Shown here one piece after another: positions 36,171 to 48,359 of a DNA stretch of 64,000 nt; the first letter of the stretch is position 1, and every line of letters begins with the position of its first letter. The stretch is taken from the NCBI GenBank assembly GCA_951230915.1, contig OX579641.1, forward strand, positions 310,001 through 374,000. Reading direction: 5' to 3'. The position numbers were made by a program, and so were the translations under genes. Under the pieces are notes generated by a model. The model ran no database searches. It was not told where the DNA came from and saw nothing but the letters and a program-made list of their open reading frames with translations. This stretch comes from Antitrichia curtipendula (Eukaryota; Streptophyta; Bryopsida; Hypnales; Leucodontaceae).

Positions 36171-37073
36171 ATGTTGTGGGCACGTTGGTCTTCCTACGAG
36201 CCTGAAATCCTACAGGTTCACATCACTGACTTTGTTGAATGCATAGGTCTTGATAAAATTGTCTATGACTCAAGCGAGGAGGAGATGGAGCAAAACAAAC
36301 CTCTTGTTGATCGGCGAGCAAAAAGACAAAGAATTCTTCTGAAGGCAAAGTCGCCAACAGAATGTAGAACAATGCAAGGTCCGACACCAAGTACAGGACC
36401 TTACAGTGGCTCTTGGTCGTGGGTTCTAGGCCAGTGGATGTCGCCCCAGCACTCACAACCTCCACCCCCGTGGACTGCAAGTCAACCACCATATGGAGGT
36501 CCCTGGTCTGATGCTCCGCCGACAGTGTCTCAAGACAGTGAGGACCGGTCTTCAAGGCGGCGTAGACAACATGCATATAAGGTTGGTAGCAAAAATCGTG
36601 CCACAGCAGGAAAGAAGCCCAATTGTGTCTACGTGCACGAAAATGGTAAAGTAGATGCCAGCAGTCAAGGAAAAAATGCTTGGGACAAAGCAATTCGTGA
36701 CTTTGTACCCAAAATTCTGGATATGAGTCAGTGGTCAAAGTAGTTGCCACAAGCTTTGAAGAAACTCCGGGAGGCATTGGATAGCGAGTTTGAGTACTTG
36801 GGCAACCTTTTGAGCATGGTCGGATTTAGAACAGCTATTACAAGATACTTTAAGTCTGAGAGATCTCGACTGAAGTGTAAGTGGATGAAAGGGCAGGTCA
36901 AATACCCTTTGCATGTAGACGGACAGCAGTGGCTACGGCTAATTGATTATTGGAAAACTGATGCTCAGGTTCTGAAGGCCAAGAACATGTCACTTGCAAG
37001 GCAGAATGTCAAGAACTATCAATAGGTAGGGCAGAAGGGCCGAGTTGGAAAAGAAGCTTCTTTGGTGAGCATG
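36171..37073 (+). pseudogene. tnp1-like (Ptta/En-Spm family) protein of the CACTA element
   Basis: The frame opens at an ATG at 36171. It contains a Pro/Gln-rich segment (about residues 65-120), a basic SSRRRRQHAYKVGSKNR patch, then a helical domain with LRLIDYWKTD and LARQNVKNYQ. The latter resembles the YW...S..NK.NR motif of plant En/Spm tnp1-like proteins. An in-frame TAG at 36741-36743 splits it between QWSK and LPQALKKL. A second TAG at 37023-37025 precedes GQKGRVGKEASL, which looks like the continuation up to a GTGAGC donor at about 37074. Orientation opposite to tnp2 is typical of CACTA elements. The assignment is moderate because this family is poorly conserved. Confidence 0.6.
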
Positions 37074-37075
37074 CA

Positions 37076-38230
37076 CATTTGCTTTGTATTTTATTTTTCG
37101 TTGTGATGGTCAATGTACATGCATAGGTATTTGTATTTACTACCATCTATTTTAGTTATAGTGCAAGGTGCAGCTTGACATACAATAAGCTGATGTGGAC
37201 TTGGCTGGCCTTGTGTGTAGATGGAAGGCAGGGATACTAGCCCCGTCACCACAGACAAACCTGATGGGACACGTTTAAGCCCTGATGGTGGACATGGCAC
37301 TGGGACAACGGTGGGATACTGACCCTAGCATCCTTGTGAATATGCTAGAGTTGCAGTCATTGTTGTAGTCCAAAGAGTTCACAATACCAATGAATGCTAA
37401 GGTCTCCATTTAGTTCATGGTGTTGTTGCATTTTCTGAAATGGTTTAGGTAGTGGTCATTATAGATTTGTAAGAACATGTAAACTTGTCGGGTAGTCCCA
37501 AGCGGTTGTCATTGTAGGCAAGTAAGTGGTCATTGTGCATTTACTAATTATGATAGCCAACGTAGAGAGACATACTGCAGTTGCTGTGAAGTCGGTCACT
37601 ATATGTGCTATCGCATGGTAGTCATTGTGTAGTAAACCCGCAGATGCATTCTTCCCGAAGAGTGACTTCCGTCATGGAGGAATGACTTGCCCTTCTCAAC
37701 CCCTATTGTGACCTTCACGGTACATGTGATAGTTTACATGAATCCATGGAGAAACCTATTCTACGAAGTAATTGAGTAGGGGTTGTAGCTTCTCTAATAT
37801 GACAGTCATTATAATGTCACATCCTATTGTAGTAGAGCATAATATTTGCCGACCTAGTGGATTTGTCCATTGCTTCACCCAACAGTTTCTACTATGAAAT
37901 GTGAGCAGGTGGTTGTAGCTATAATTGTAGGTATAGTGTGTAACTTGTAGTAGAAATTGAAAGTGTTTGCAAATATAGTAAAACTAAGGAGCTTATGGTT
38001 GTGTCGCACACTGTGCAACACCCCAAGAAAAACGGGGTGTGAATGTACACTAGAAAGCGGTCGCCCTGTAAAGAAGTTCTTCAAATACCAGTGGGTGGGA
38101 AGTCGTGAATAAGTTGCACAGTCATGTACAAGTCATACAATGTTAGTATGTTATGTATGCATTGCAGAGGTGACTTCTCAAGGACACTTGACTGACTTCC
38201 CGGACATGGAGTCCTTTGCCCTTGCTATTT
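37076..38230 (+). other. Probable intron or spacer between tnp1-like and linker exons
   Basis: The stretch has no convincing coding frame. It is rich in GTAGTCATT/GTGGTCATT words that match the reverse complement of the left subterminal repeats of the CACTA element, so it may be part of its transposase-binding region or a long intron. Confidence 0.4.
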
Positions 38231-38235
38231 AGGTT

Positions 38236-39218
38236 GTGCATGTAGGTGACACGTTTCTCAGGTCAACAGTCGAATCTCTGAAGGAGGAGGTTGACGTGAA
38301 GTTCAACAAATTCCTACAAACTTCCACGGCGCAAGCGGAGGCAATAGACGACTTGAGGAGTAAGTTCTATAGCTTTATGGGTCTATCAAAGCATCGAGAT
38401 GAAGGTAGTCCATCCCTCAACGAATACGCACTAGACAATCTAGATTTCGGAGTTGGCCCCAATGTTGCAGCTACTGGTTTGATACCAAATTCCCGAAAAA
38501 AAATAGTACACATGTCGACTCTTGTGGACAAACACAAGGGAGAAATGAAAACTCAGAAGGTAGTGACGGCTGGGGATATCAAGCGTAAACCGACCTTTGA
38601 AGTAGAGAGAAGGACAATGTGACACTATCCTTGAACTCTGACTTGCTTGATGACACCGTCACTCTGAAGTCAACTTGTTCAAAGCTTGCAGAACGGTCAC
38701 CCAATCCACCAACCGAGAAGGCTCCTGCGACGTCTGCTTTGGTCAAAGATGCGGTTGGTAATGATTGCGATCCAGTCGCTATTTACAGCATCGGGGACCT
38801 AGGAATTCCGGAAGTGCAGCTGCCGATGGAGGTGATCACGGATGTGCAGCAGGAACAAAATACTGCATTTATTGTGAACTCCGCTGAGAAGGAGAAAGAA
38901 AACTCTTTTGAAAGCGGAAGAGACGGACGGAATGATGTGGCGTTTGTACCTTCAGTTGGGGTTGACGTCCACATTTCTGAAGAAGACGTAGGTGACGACA
39001 AGGAAGTCGACGGTAAAGATCGCGCGCTTGAGGGGCCTGAGGAGGATGTTGCTGACGAGGCAGAAGCTGCACCTGAAATTCCAGCTGCGCCGGTGAAAAA
39101 GGGGCGGAAAACCGCAAAGTCTCTTGCAAAGGTTTGTACCTCAGACATTCTCCCATGTTCGTCAATTGAGGTCAAGCATGGTAAGTCATTGACCGCCATA
39201 TTGAAGGACAAGAGATAG
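38236..39218 (+). CDS. Acidic, coiled-coil linker exons upstream of the CACTA FCP1-like domain
   Basis: Two open stretches, 38236-38622 and 38619-39218, lie in different frames and must be joined by splicing or are frameshifted. The first begins with a coiled-coil-like segment (LKEEVDVKFNKFL). The second is strongly acidic and then basic (APVKKGRKTAKSLAK). A disordered acidic/basic stretch directly before an FCP1-like domain is the same order seen in the element A accessory protein (22755-24323), so I infer these are the equivalent part of the CACTA-borne gene. Confidence 0.4.
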
Positions 39219-39231
39219 TAGTGGGGTGGGT

Positions 39232-39526
39232 GCAAAGTTGGTCATTATTAATGTCCAAGGAACATTGTTGGATAGAAGCTTCCTGCATTGTACGAACCCC
39301 AATAGCAGAGTACGTCCAAGCACAAGAACGAAGTCCAGTAGAGTAGTATTCAGACCTTGGCTAAGACAATTTTTAGTCCGTTGCTTCAATGACTTTAAAG
39401 TAGCATTTTGAGGCAGCAATAGCGCAGACTACATGGAGGATGTAGTTCCAACCATGCTAGACTAGTCAAAGGTTGGCAGCAGTGCGGGACCTTTATTTAC
39501 TTAGTCAGGTGAGGATATTGGGGACG
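39232..39526 (+). pseudogene. FCP1/HAD-like domain of the CACTA element, cut by an LTR insertion
   Basis: The plus frame reads KLVIINVQGTLLDR, then FRPWLRQFLVRCFNDFKVAF, a TGA (39409-39411), GSNSADYMEDVVPTMLD, a TAG (39463-39465), KVGSSAGPLFT and a TAG (39502-39504). It parallels the element A domain (VVLDLNGLLLHR; VAFWSSA), so the TGA stands where Trp is expected. The catalytic DxD of FCP1-like phosphatases is replaced by N-V-Q, so it would be inactive. The frame stops where the LTR begins at 39527; the missing C-terminal half, with the DDSP-type motif, should resume after the second LTR, outside the window. Confidence 0.65.
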
Positions 39527-40035
39527 TGTGAGCTCCCAATTTGTCACTTGGGACTCGTAGAATTATTTTTTGGAAATTTGCAATTTAAAGTTAAGAAAAA
39601 TATACAAAAAGCCATAAAAAGAGTGTAGAACCAAAATAGGGCTGTAACATACCCATTATAGTAGTTGGTCTAGATTTGTGTTTAAACTTAGAATCCCACC
39701 AAATCTGGCCCAAAAATAGGTAGAAAGAGCGAAATAGTTAGAGTTGGAGGATTCAAGTTACATAGGCCCAAAAGGGCGAAATCCCATCATGAAGGTGACA
39801 ATTCATGGCTAAGTTGGTCCGAGGGATCCACAACGAGGCCACTAGGTCGAGTCCTAGAGTTAGGTTTAGAAATTCCTCAAACCTCGATTATTAGCATGTA
39901 GGAGCCACTAACGCATGACCGGGCCCGTGGAGAAATCTACAGCCCAAGGAGGGTGTCCTAGGATAAATCCCATGCCAAGAGTCCAACGACGAAATCGATT
40001 TGCCAAGATTCCTCTATCCGCAAAAGATTCCCGCA

Positions 40036-40045
40036 CCATCGATAA
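40036..40045 (+). repeat. Left 10-bp target-site duplication of element B
   Basis: CCATCGATAA is repeated exactly at 55987-55996. A 9-10 bp duplication is typical of Mutator-like elements and agrees with the encoded transposase. Confidence 0.9.
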
Positions 40046-40107
40046 CAAGAATGCTAGAATGTGAGCAGTGAGCAGTGAGCAGTGCGGTGTGAGCAGTGAG
40101 CAAAGAG
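40046..40107 (+). repeat. Left terminal inverted repeat of element B with GTGAGCA heptamers
   Basis: After GCTAGAATG come about six GTGAGCA-type heptamers (40061-40103), one of them altered to GTGCGGT. The array pairs with its inverse at the right end. The terminal repeat is short in unique sequence and mostly made of these heptamers. Confidence 0.85.
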
Positions 40108-40441
40108 AATTTTTTTTGAGTTGGATGCAGTACCCTATGACCACGGAATTCAGGTGATTAAAAGTGTGTAATTTGGTAAAAACTAGCCCCCATATCTGTG
40201 GAAAAAAACAAAATAATTGTTGGCAAAAAGGGAGATTCGAAATAGTAGAAATCATTATTTCCAAAAAGTCGACCGGAAGTGGATGGATGATAAATTGGTA
40301 AAGATGAATGTGGATGAATGTGGATTAATAAGGATGAATGAAATATTCCCCCCCAAAAAATGTAAATATGTGTGGGACTTGATTGTTGCTTTTTTTTTAC
40401 TGTTTAGGTCTGAAATTGCAAGTAAATTATGACGTCCAGAA

Positions 40442-40550
40442 GGCCTCCTCGGTACCGAGGAGGCCTTTTGCCCTACACAAAAACTTTGAGGGCCAAAAGG
40501 CCTCCTCGGTACCAAGGAGGCCTTTCGGCCCTCAAAGTTTTTGTGTGAAT
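40442..40550. repeat. Palindrome family B, left-end pair forming a long hairpin
   Basis: Two 24-bp palindromes with GGCCTCCTCGG arms lie at 40442-40465 and 40499-40522. The second is embedded in a longer inverted repeat: CACAAAAACTTTGAGGGCC before it and GGCCCTCAAAGTTTTTGTGTG after it. The DNA or RNA could therefore form a stem of nearly 40 bp. It lies about 400 bp inside the left end and about 530 bp past the end of the minus-strand gene, where it could also act in 3' end formation. Confidence 0.85.
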
Positions 40551-43500
40551 TTCAATGTTTTGTTTTTCAATAGTGAAATTCTTTTAGGAGCATAAACACA
40601 ATATCCTCAAAACAAGTTTCTATTTTTTGGGCATAAATAAGGTTGTCATGAGGTGCGTAATCCTATCAAAAAATATTTGAAGATCCAGACTTTCAAAAAA
40701 AATTTGCTACAACCCCAGGGTCATTATTTCAGCCTCCAATGTGTTGAGGGGTTACTAAACATTTTGCAATACATGCAGCGACACAAATTGGTGGTAAACA
40801 ATACAAAAGAACCAAGTAGACACAAAGAGATATGACTTAATGTAATGTATGAATTTCTAAAAACACCAAAAAGGCATTATGATGATGGTATATAAGAGAG
40901 GTGGCGAATGATATCAAGCATATTGAAAGAATCCATTATCAGTGAAGTTCTAAAGACATGGAAGCAATGAAAGACAATTAGACAAGATAAAGTACCAAAA
41001 TAAAGTGTAGTGGCCCTTTTAGTCTCACTACATGGAATTATGGAAAGCATACAATGACAAGAGTCATGACTTAGAAACATATGTTGAACTGCTACCACAC
41101 ACAAAAGATGCATCACTCAAAGTGGCACTAAATCCGCTCTTAGTGCTGCTAGTAACAACAGTAACCTCTTTTGCCTCATAGTCAATGTACCTACGCACAT
41201 TCGGATCATACCGAGGTAAAGTACTGACTTTTGAAGGACTATCCACGTTCGCTAGGTCAATGGCCATTGCCTCAATATAACATGGTAATGACAACGGACT
41301 TGGAGGACTTGGAATTAAGTCTACCAACCTGTAGAGATGGAAAACAATGAAAAGAAATTAGTTTTTATTGTTGAAGTAGATAAAATTGAAATAGATGCAA
41401 ATCAAAAAAGGGTAGAACTTACGTATACATGCGATTCTTCGCAATCCTCTTCGTAGCTCTTTCCATTGGGGTGCCTTTTGAAGCTGGTGGTGCCTTCCGT
41501 TTTTTCCCCATGGAGCCCTCGGAGGAAACCGCAGTGCAGAGTGGAACTAGAACAACCTCAAAGATTTCTTCATCGGACTTGAGAGCAATGAGGTGACGTC
41601 CACTTCGACGGCAAGCGTGAACGTTGGAGCCTAGAAAAAAACAAGTACGTCGCATTAAAACCAAAGCAAATTGGTGAAAGGTAGAAACTCACAAAAACTA
41701 AAAACAAATCAAGAGTGAAGATTTTACCAGTTGATGCATTGCAATCCAACACTACATCCCCAGGTTTGGAAAAGCTCTCAATAAGAAGTTGCAAAAGAAC
41801 TGGGTCTTTTTCACGAGCTCCTCTCCACATATTATCCCTGTTCTTCAAGGCCGTAACTGAATTAGTGTAGTTGTAAAGGGCACCTTGCCCCACAATATCA
41901 GTGCCCAAATTACTGAGTTCCCGGTTGACTTCAATAGAAAAGTTAGACTGAACTGGATTGTCAAAGTATGACTCCTTCACGTAAAGGATAATCCAAAATC
42001 GCTTAGTCTAAAAAACAAATATAAACATATTAGCAGGAGAAAAATCAGTAACGTCCCCATGAAGTAAAGACACAGAATGCGCTGAAGTTCAAGAAGAACA
42101 GTGAATAACTGGTGAATACAGAAACACCATCTTCAAAGAAAAGTCTCAAATGGTACAAAATTGACCCAATAATGAAATGCGAAGGATAAAAGGATAAAAG
42201 GATAAATTGATGGAATAGAAAGGCTTTAAACTATTATCGTGCGAGTGTGGTCTCTGTATGATGTGAGTACCATATCGTTGATGCCCCACCAATCATACAA
42301 CGTGGTTAAACCGTAAGCTTCTGCAAGAGCATCCGTTGCTAGCCGGACATCTGGAATATCAGGGTGGAAAAGCATAACCGCCCCATCATCTTGGAGAGTA
42401 TTACAAGCCACCTCAAAAATGGATTCTGGCCAATCCTCTGCTAATGTATTCCATGTAGGGACCGAAGATCCCATATCTGGGACTCAAAGACCATCTGGCA
42501 CATCTGCCACGATAAGATCAAGACAAGCCTCTCTCTTGGGCACACCGCAAGGAGTTGTTGATGACCACGACCCACCTATGCAATTACCAACAGAATGAAG
42601 ACTATATATAGAACATATATTGGCACACGATAAAGAATATGACGAAGAATTTAAGGAAATACAGAAGAGCATTAGAGCCAAACCTTCTGAGCAAATGTCA
42701 AAAGTTGTGAGAACTCAGGGGAAGGTTTCTGGTTCTTGACCATGAATTGCATGATAGAGTGAACAGAAGTCTTCAACAGGAGGACTTTGGCATCTACTCC
42801 ATGTGTGTCAATGCGTTTAGCAGTCTTCTCATAAAGCTGAGATGGTGCAAAGATCTCCGTGGACATTGAAAGCGATTCTGGAAGACAATGTGTTGAATTA
42901 CTAAACATGCCAGGGTTAATGGGGGCCACATAAATAGTCTCCGAATCACTCACAACAACTACTGCATCATCCTTACCCTTGCCTTTTGAACTACTATCTG
43001 AGGCCTTCTTGGTCTCAATTGCCTTCTTGGTCTCAGTTGTCTTCTTTGAACCTTTAATCATTCTACCTTTCTTGGTAGTTTTCTTCAACTCTGCCTCGGA
43101 TGGGGGATCCTCACTCATATCTGCATCAGAATCTTCCGTAGGCATTGGGGTTGAGGATGCCTGAAGAGCCTTCTCAAATTCTTCTTCGCTCGGAACGAAC
43201 TTCTTCGGGCATTCCAAATACCATGGACATGCTGTGTGCTCGATAGTATTGAATCCACGTACCTGTCCAGGTGTAAACATATATGCATCCTTCAATGTTT
43301 TCTCCAACCAACCTCCAAATAATTTTGGAAAACACTTCTCGATTGCTTTCTTTCCCAAGAGCTCCCTTTTGAAGTACCTTCAGCAGAGATAAATGCAAAG
43401 TTAGATAATAATATGATAATTATGATCCTCTGGGAATTTAAATACTTGCCATATCAAGTAAGCTATTGAAGGTATCGTAGGACAAAACAATCGGTTTACT

Positions 43501-43716
43501 CTGTCGACCATTATCGACGTCTAAAATGCAATACGTCAAGGTCAATATATAAAGATCAAGTTCATAAATGGAATTAAATTATAAAATCAATCCAACTAAA
43601 AATGGATATTGAATACCAAAACAACTAAAAAACTGTCAATTCTTTGAAAAATTAAATCCTAAAAAATTCCCGTTGTTCAGCCAAGCCAAGCAATATGTTA
43701 TGTAAGTCACCAAAAC

Positions 43717-43740
43717 AGCCTCCTCGGTGCCAAGGAGGCC
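43717..43740. repeat. Palindrome family B copy in an intron
   Basis: AGCCTCCTCGG...AGGAGGCC lies in the intron between exons 44076-43841 and 43377-42684 of the accessory gene. One base of the right arm differs (CCAAGG for CCGAGG). Confidence 0.85.
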
Positions 43741-46428
43741 ATATCATATCCAGCTTATGCCTTATGCCCAATTCTAACATTTAATCCACAACACTTGGGT
43801 CGTATGAAATTTCAGTTGAGAAGGTCAGTAAAAAATGTACCGGTACTGAAGACGTTGCATTGCTCTCTTAGCTCCATCTTGAGAAAGAAATGGCTTTGAC
43901 CGATAGTATTCTCCTGACTTTCGGAAAAAGAAAAAGAAAGCTTGATCCCACAGTATAATGCGGTATTTCTCAATGTACTCCTCAATTTCGTCCACATCAT
44001 CTCTCTCTTTCCAATCCACTATAATCCCCTCTGACTTCATTGTCTCGTTCACAGCTTGAACGGTAACAAACTCCAACTACAAGCATGATTAATAAACAAA
44101 TTAGTTGCATGACAAGTACAAGTACCTCGATGTACTGTTTAGCGGCTTAGATTGGGCAATTAGCAGCTGAGATCGGAACATCTCAAATCAAATACCTCAC
44201 CTGAGCCCAGAAAGCAGCCTTTGTTAACCAGGCTTCCAGTTTGTCATTTGTGACACCAATTGCTGGAAATTGCAACGCTACATGATTCATATCTCCGGAG
44301 TTCCACCAATTCAACCACTTTGTCTTGAACTGGGGTTCCACAATTGTAGTTGAAATCCTCTGGAGCTTCTCAAGTGACATCTCAGGCTTCTCAAACTGGC
44401 TCCAATGGTAATATATTTGGAATTCATATATAATCGACTCATTGGTTTAAAGACAATAACTTATTTGACTTTATAAATTTGGTAAAGGGCTCACATCGTT
44501 AAGGAGACAAGACTTTATTTTCTAAATTATGGAGTCAAGTTCCAACAATGACAATTTTATGGATAAAATATTGACTATGATATGAAGCTACAAGATTCTA
44601 ATACAGACAACAACATCGCTTGTTATTAGTTGGAGTCTAGGTAGAGAGGAAAGCGACACTTCTATGAAGACTAATAGAAATACAGAGAGTGCGCATTCAC
44701 CATGGGTTAGGGTACACAATAAGTTGAGTGAATATGAGGGCAAAGTAATTATCTCACCGCTTCCAGGAACTTTGGGCCATGCTTGGGATTGGCCACGCTT
44801 ATCATTTTGTCAAACTCTGTTCGATAGGACTTCACTCTTGCCTGTGAGGCACTTTCCATTGCATCGTGTATGCCACGAGCAGTGCGGTCTGTCTTTGCAG
44901 TCTTCTCCATGTATAGACAAGCAGCTTCATCTGCAGCGGCGGAGACATCTTGCTGCACATATCACGTCACAAATAAGACTACGCTTCATAAATTACGAAA
45001 GAAAATTCAACTTATCATATTGACGTGAAAACAAGTCTTACCCGATTCAAGAATTTGATGAAGACATCTGAAGTCAACGGATACCATGGGTATGGTTTTG
45101 GTCTTGTCTCACAAGCTCTGTACTCATCTGCTGTAAGTAGCTCTTTGAAATCCGATAATCTCAAAACCCCATACGAGCTTATGCGATGCAGTTTATGTAC
45201 CAGGTTTGTTTTCACATGTGCATTCTCTGTAGACTTGAAAAATAATCCAAAGTAATTAGAGGTTCACTCAAAATCGATTCTACAAACTCAAGTTAGAAGA
45301 TAATTTATACAAACCTACCTATTTACGTCGTTCATTGCATTCAAAAGAATGCTAGTACTGCCCTTTGAAGCCAGGAGAATAGAGTCCACTGAAAAATGCC
45401 ATTCTGCCTCATCTGAATGCAGACGTGAGATATAATTACTCCAAGCTTGAAACCTATAGTTTCCATCCCAAACAAAGAACATATGGCCGGAAAGTGATGA
45501 CAAGTGGATATCATCAGTTAATTGTCGCTCAAATGCTTCATTCTCTTTAACCCAATGCACGTCCCAAGTCCCCATAATTTCTTCAGTAAGAAGCTGAGAT
45601 TTTCTAGTATCATCTGATACTGATACGTAGAACACCCTGTCCCCTTCGCGATAGCCATGGACAAACTCCGCCTCTAAACGCCGAACATTGGAGTGAAGAA
45701 TTGGTCGGACCAACGGCAGCGGAATCATTCTACAAAGTGGAATTTTCAAGCGAGAGGATTCGACTAGCTTGAACCGCAGTTCTTGGATTATTGAAATGGA
45801 ATCAAGCTTTCCCTTTACGCGGAAGGCATTCTCTGCCTCACCAATGCTGAGTCCAGCCATCATATCGTTTGCTAAACTCTCCTCATTTCCTGTCGTGGTC
45901 TCATCACCCACAGTCAACACAACATGAGATTCCACTACACCGTCTTTCTGGATCTCCTCTGACGTCCCATTACCTTTGAAGCCAAAGTCCTCCTCTTCGA
46001 CATTGTGCATCGACTCAAGCTGCGGAGCACAGTCGTCATCGGCATTCAGCAACGACACAAATTTGCGCTCCTTGTTCCCGCCCTCCATCTGCCAAATGCA
46101 TCGAAGCATCCAATTAGGACACTGTCCATTACATTGACATCTTTATACCCCAAGCTGAAATACTACAAAAAGAAGCTTACATCATAATCGTCGCCCAAAG
46201 AAAGAGATTTGTATGCAGCAACTTCTTCAGCGCTCATCTACAAAATAACCAAATATTAACGTTAAATATGAAAAACCTAATCTCTGAAGTATCATTCGAT
46301 TCATAGGATAGAATGATGGTAATTAATCCTTGGATTTCAAAATTGCGTTTTCATTGATTGAGTCGTCGCAAGCGGCCATTAGGTATCATCACCATTGAAA
46401 CGCACAAACACAATATCAGCTTGAAAAA

Positions 46429-48152
46429 GCTTCTTCGGTGCCGAAGAGGACAGCAGAGAGGTCCACAAAAAGAAACAACAACAATACGATTGGGATTCAA
46501 TAAAAATATTCGTTAATGGAGCTTGAAAACAAAACGCTAATGGCACAAGAACTGCCCCAATTCATGAACCCGATAGCCAGTTCTCAGGATTCACCATGTA
46601 ATCCATGTTACAGCATCACCACGGTGATCCTTGTTGAACGTCCTCGGTGCCGAGAACGGTATTCAAGCTCTCCCCAATTTATTCCAATAAAGCTGCCAAC
46701 TGTATATCGACTTCCTCCATGTCACGTGAATGCACTGAAATTGTTAATCACACCTCGTTCACTAGTTGATACATGCACTCCATTAGTCCGTATCTGCATC
46801 ACACAAAGAATCTCTAATCTAGTTTCTATCCATTCCTAACAGGACACTAGTTTGAAATAATTTTGTCATCCTTTGTATGGGCACCTCGGTGCCGAGGAGG
46901 AACAAATTGGAATCTCAGGACTCTTAGAAGCCTCCGTAAGGCTCTCAGAAGACTCCCACAAGAATCTCAGAAGCCTCCGCAAGGCCTCCTCGGTGCCGAG
47001 GAGGACCCCATGATAACTTCTGAATATCAAGAAGCCTGTCCTACGAATTGTCACTTGATCGGAGAAATTCCGGATAGCTCCCTTAGGGTTCCTCGATGCC
47101 GAGGAGGTTTGAATCGATACTGCAGATTTCAAGTGAACTGCCTGCTTACCTCGTGAACTGATGAACTGACTGCCTTGAAAATCCCCGACCTGCCTGCTTT
47201 GTGAATTCCTAAACTGCCTGCCTTGCGCATTGGTAAACTCATCACTCGAAGACTCCGCCAGGGTTCCTTGGCACCGAAGAGGGTCGACCTGGTACCTTGA
47301 AACCGCAGGAAGGTCCGGGGAAAGCTATAACAATCAGAGGAAGTCGACACGATTCTAACCAATACACTCCGAGTCCAGGCGGGCCGGAATAATTCATGAA
47401 ATCTCAGTTAGGGATCCTTGGTGCCGAGGAGGTCAAATCTTATCCCCAGTCAAGCTCAAGAATTCCAACTAAAAGTGATTACAGTACCAGCGATAGGATC
47501 TCGATTCGAATGATTACAGAACTCGGACCAGTGATATCATCTCGACCATGAACCCGGACCAGTGCTAGGATCCCGATACCATCAATTGATCAGAACTCGG
47601 ACCCCTGACCAATGATACTAGCGGTTTAAAAGAACTCGGATTCGAACTCGATTGAAGAACGAAGACCAGTGACAAGATTGCGATACCAGCAATCCAATCT
47701 CAAAGCCTTCACAGTACTAGAAATTTCCAAAACCTGACCAGCGATTACAGAACTCGGACAATTGATTACACAACAGATCTGAAGATTACACTAAACTAGA
47801 ATTTTGAATAGCAAGCACCGCACTGGAATACCAAAATCATCACACCGCAAGCTTGACTATAGGAGCTTGCACGGGAGCTCCAAAATCCTTGAATGCTGCG
47901 TTGCAGGCATAATCCCTAACGAAATCAGGATGGCCACACTAACAGCCTCGTTGCACCTGTTGGACAGCTCGAGGAAACTAACCAAAAAGATCGGGAACGT
48001 CGACCTCGGACTGGATTCTATCGTGTAACAAACTCTTTTTATCCGTCGGAAACTTGCACTGGTGTCGATCCTTCCCCGTCACAGAGAAGCACTTGTGTCG
48101 CTCTGGACGAATCAAGCAAGTCCTCGCAAGCGTTCTTCGGTGCCGAGCAGGA
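46429..48152. repeat. Palindrome family B, intron-1 cluster (8 copies)
   Basis: Copies lie at about 46429, 46638, 46881, 46982, 47088, 47262, 47412 and 48131, all in the 3.9 kb first intron of the accessory gene. The core is CCTCGGTGCCGAGG with variants such as CTTCGGTGCCGAAG, where both arms change together and keep the symmetry. Compensated changes argue that the palindrome itself is maintained or was copied after change. Confidence 0.85.
47420..47800. repeat. Short-period irregular repeats within intron 1
   Basis: Phrases such as GATTACAGAACTCGGACCAG and ACCAGTGATA recur with variation over about 350 bases. A simpler CTGCCTGCCTTG pattern precedes it at 47140-47230. No coding signal or known element is apparent. 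Confidence 0.5.
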
Positions 48153-48359
48153 CCAAATTCATAACTTTCACCTCGTGGAACCCTAACTTCTCTCCGCAAA
48201 AATGATGTATTAACCCCAAGCTCGTCGAAGGTGGTCACTAGAGGTTTTCTAGGATTCAAAGCAGAAGATGCATGGTATAATTTTTTGGATTTAGTAACCC
48301 TAAGTGTAGGACATGTCACGAGCAATAGGTCATAATCTAGAAAGTATTCCCAAGGATGT

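Larger units (their letters stand above)
27793..39526. mobile_element. Element C: CACTA (En/Spm) transposon, left end to the LTR insertion point
   Basis: The left terminus reads CACTACAAGAAAATGG at 27793, the classic CACTA end. It is followed by subterminal TGACTG/GACTG repeats (27810-28110). A tnp2-type transposase runs on minus and a tnp1-like gene on plus, the usual divergent plan. No matching ...TTCTTGTAGTG end occurs before 39526, where an LTR retrotransposon begins. The right end should therefore lie beyond the window, after the second LTR. The three bases before the left end are CTT, the candidate 3-bp target duplication to look for. Confidence 0.85.
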
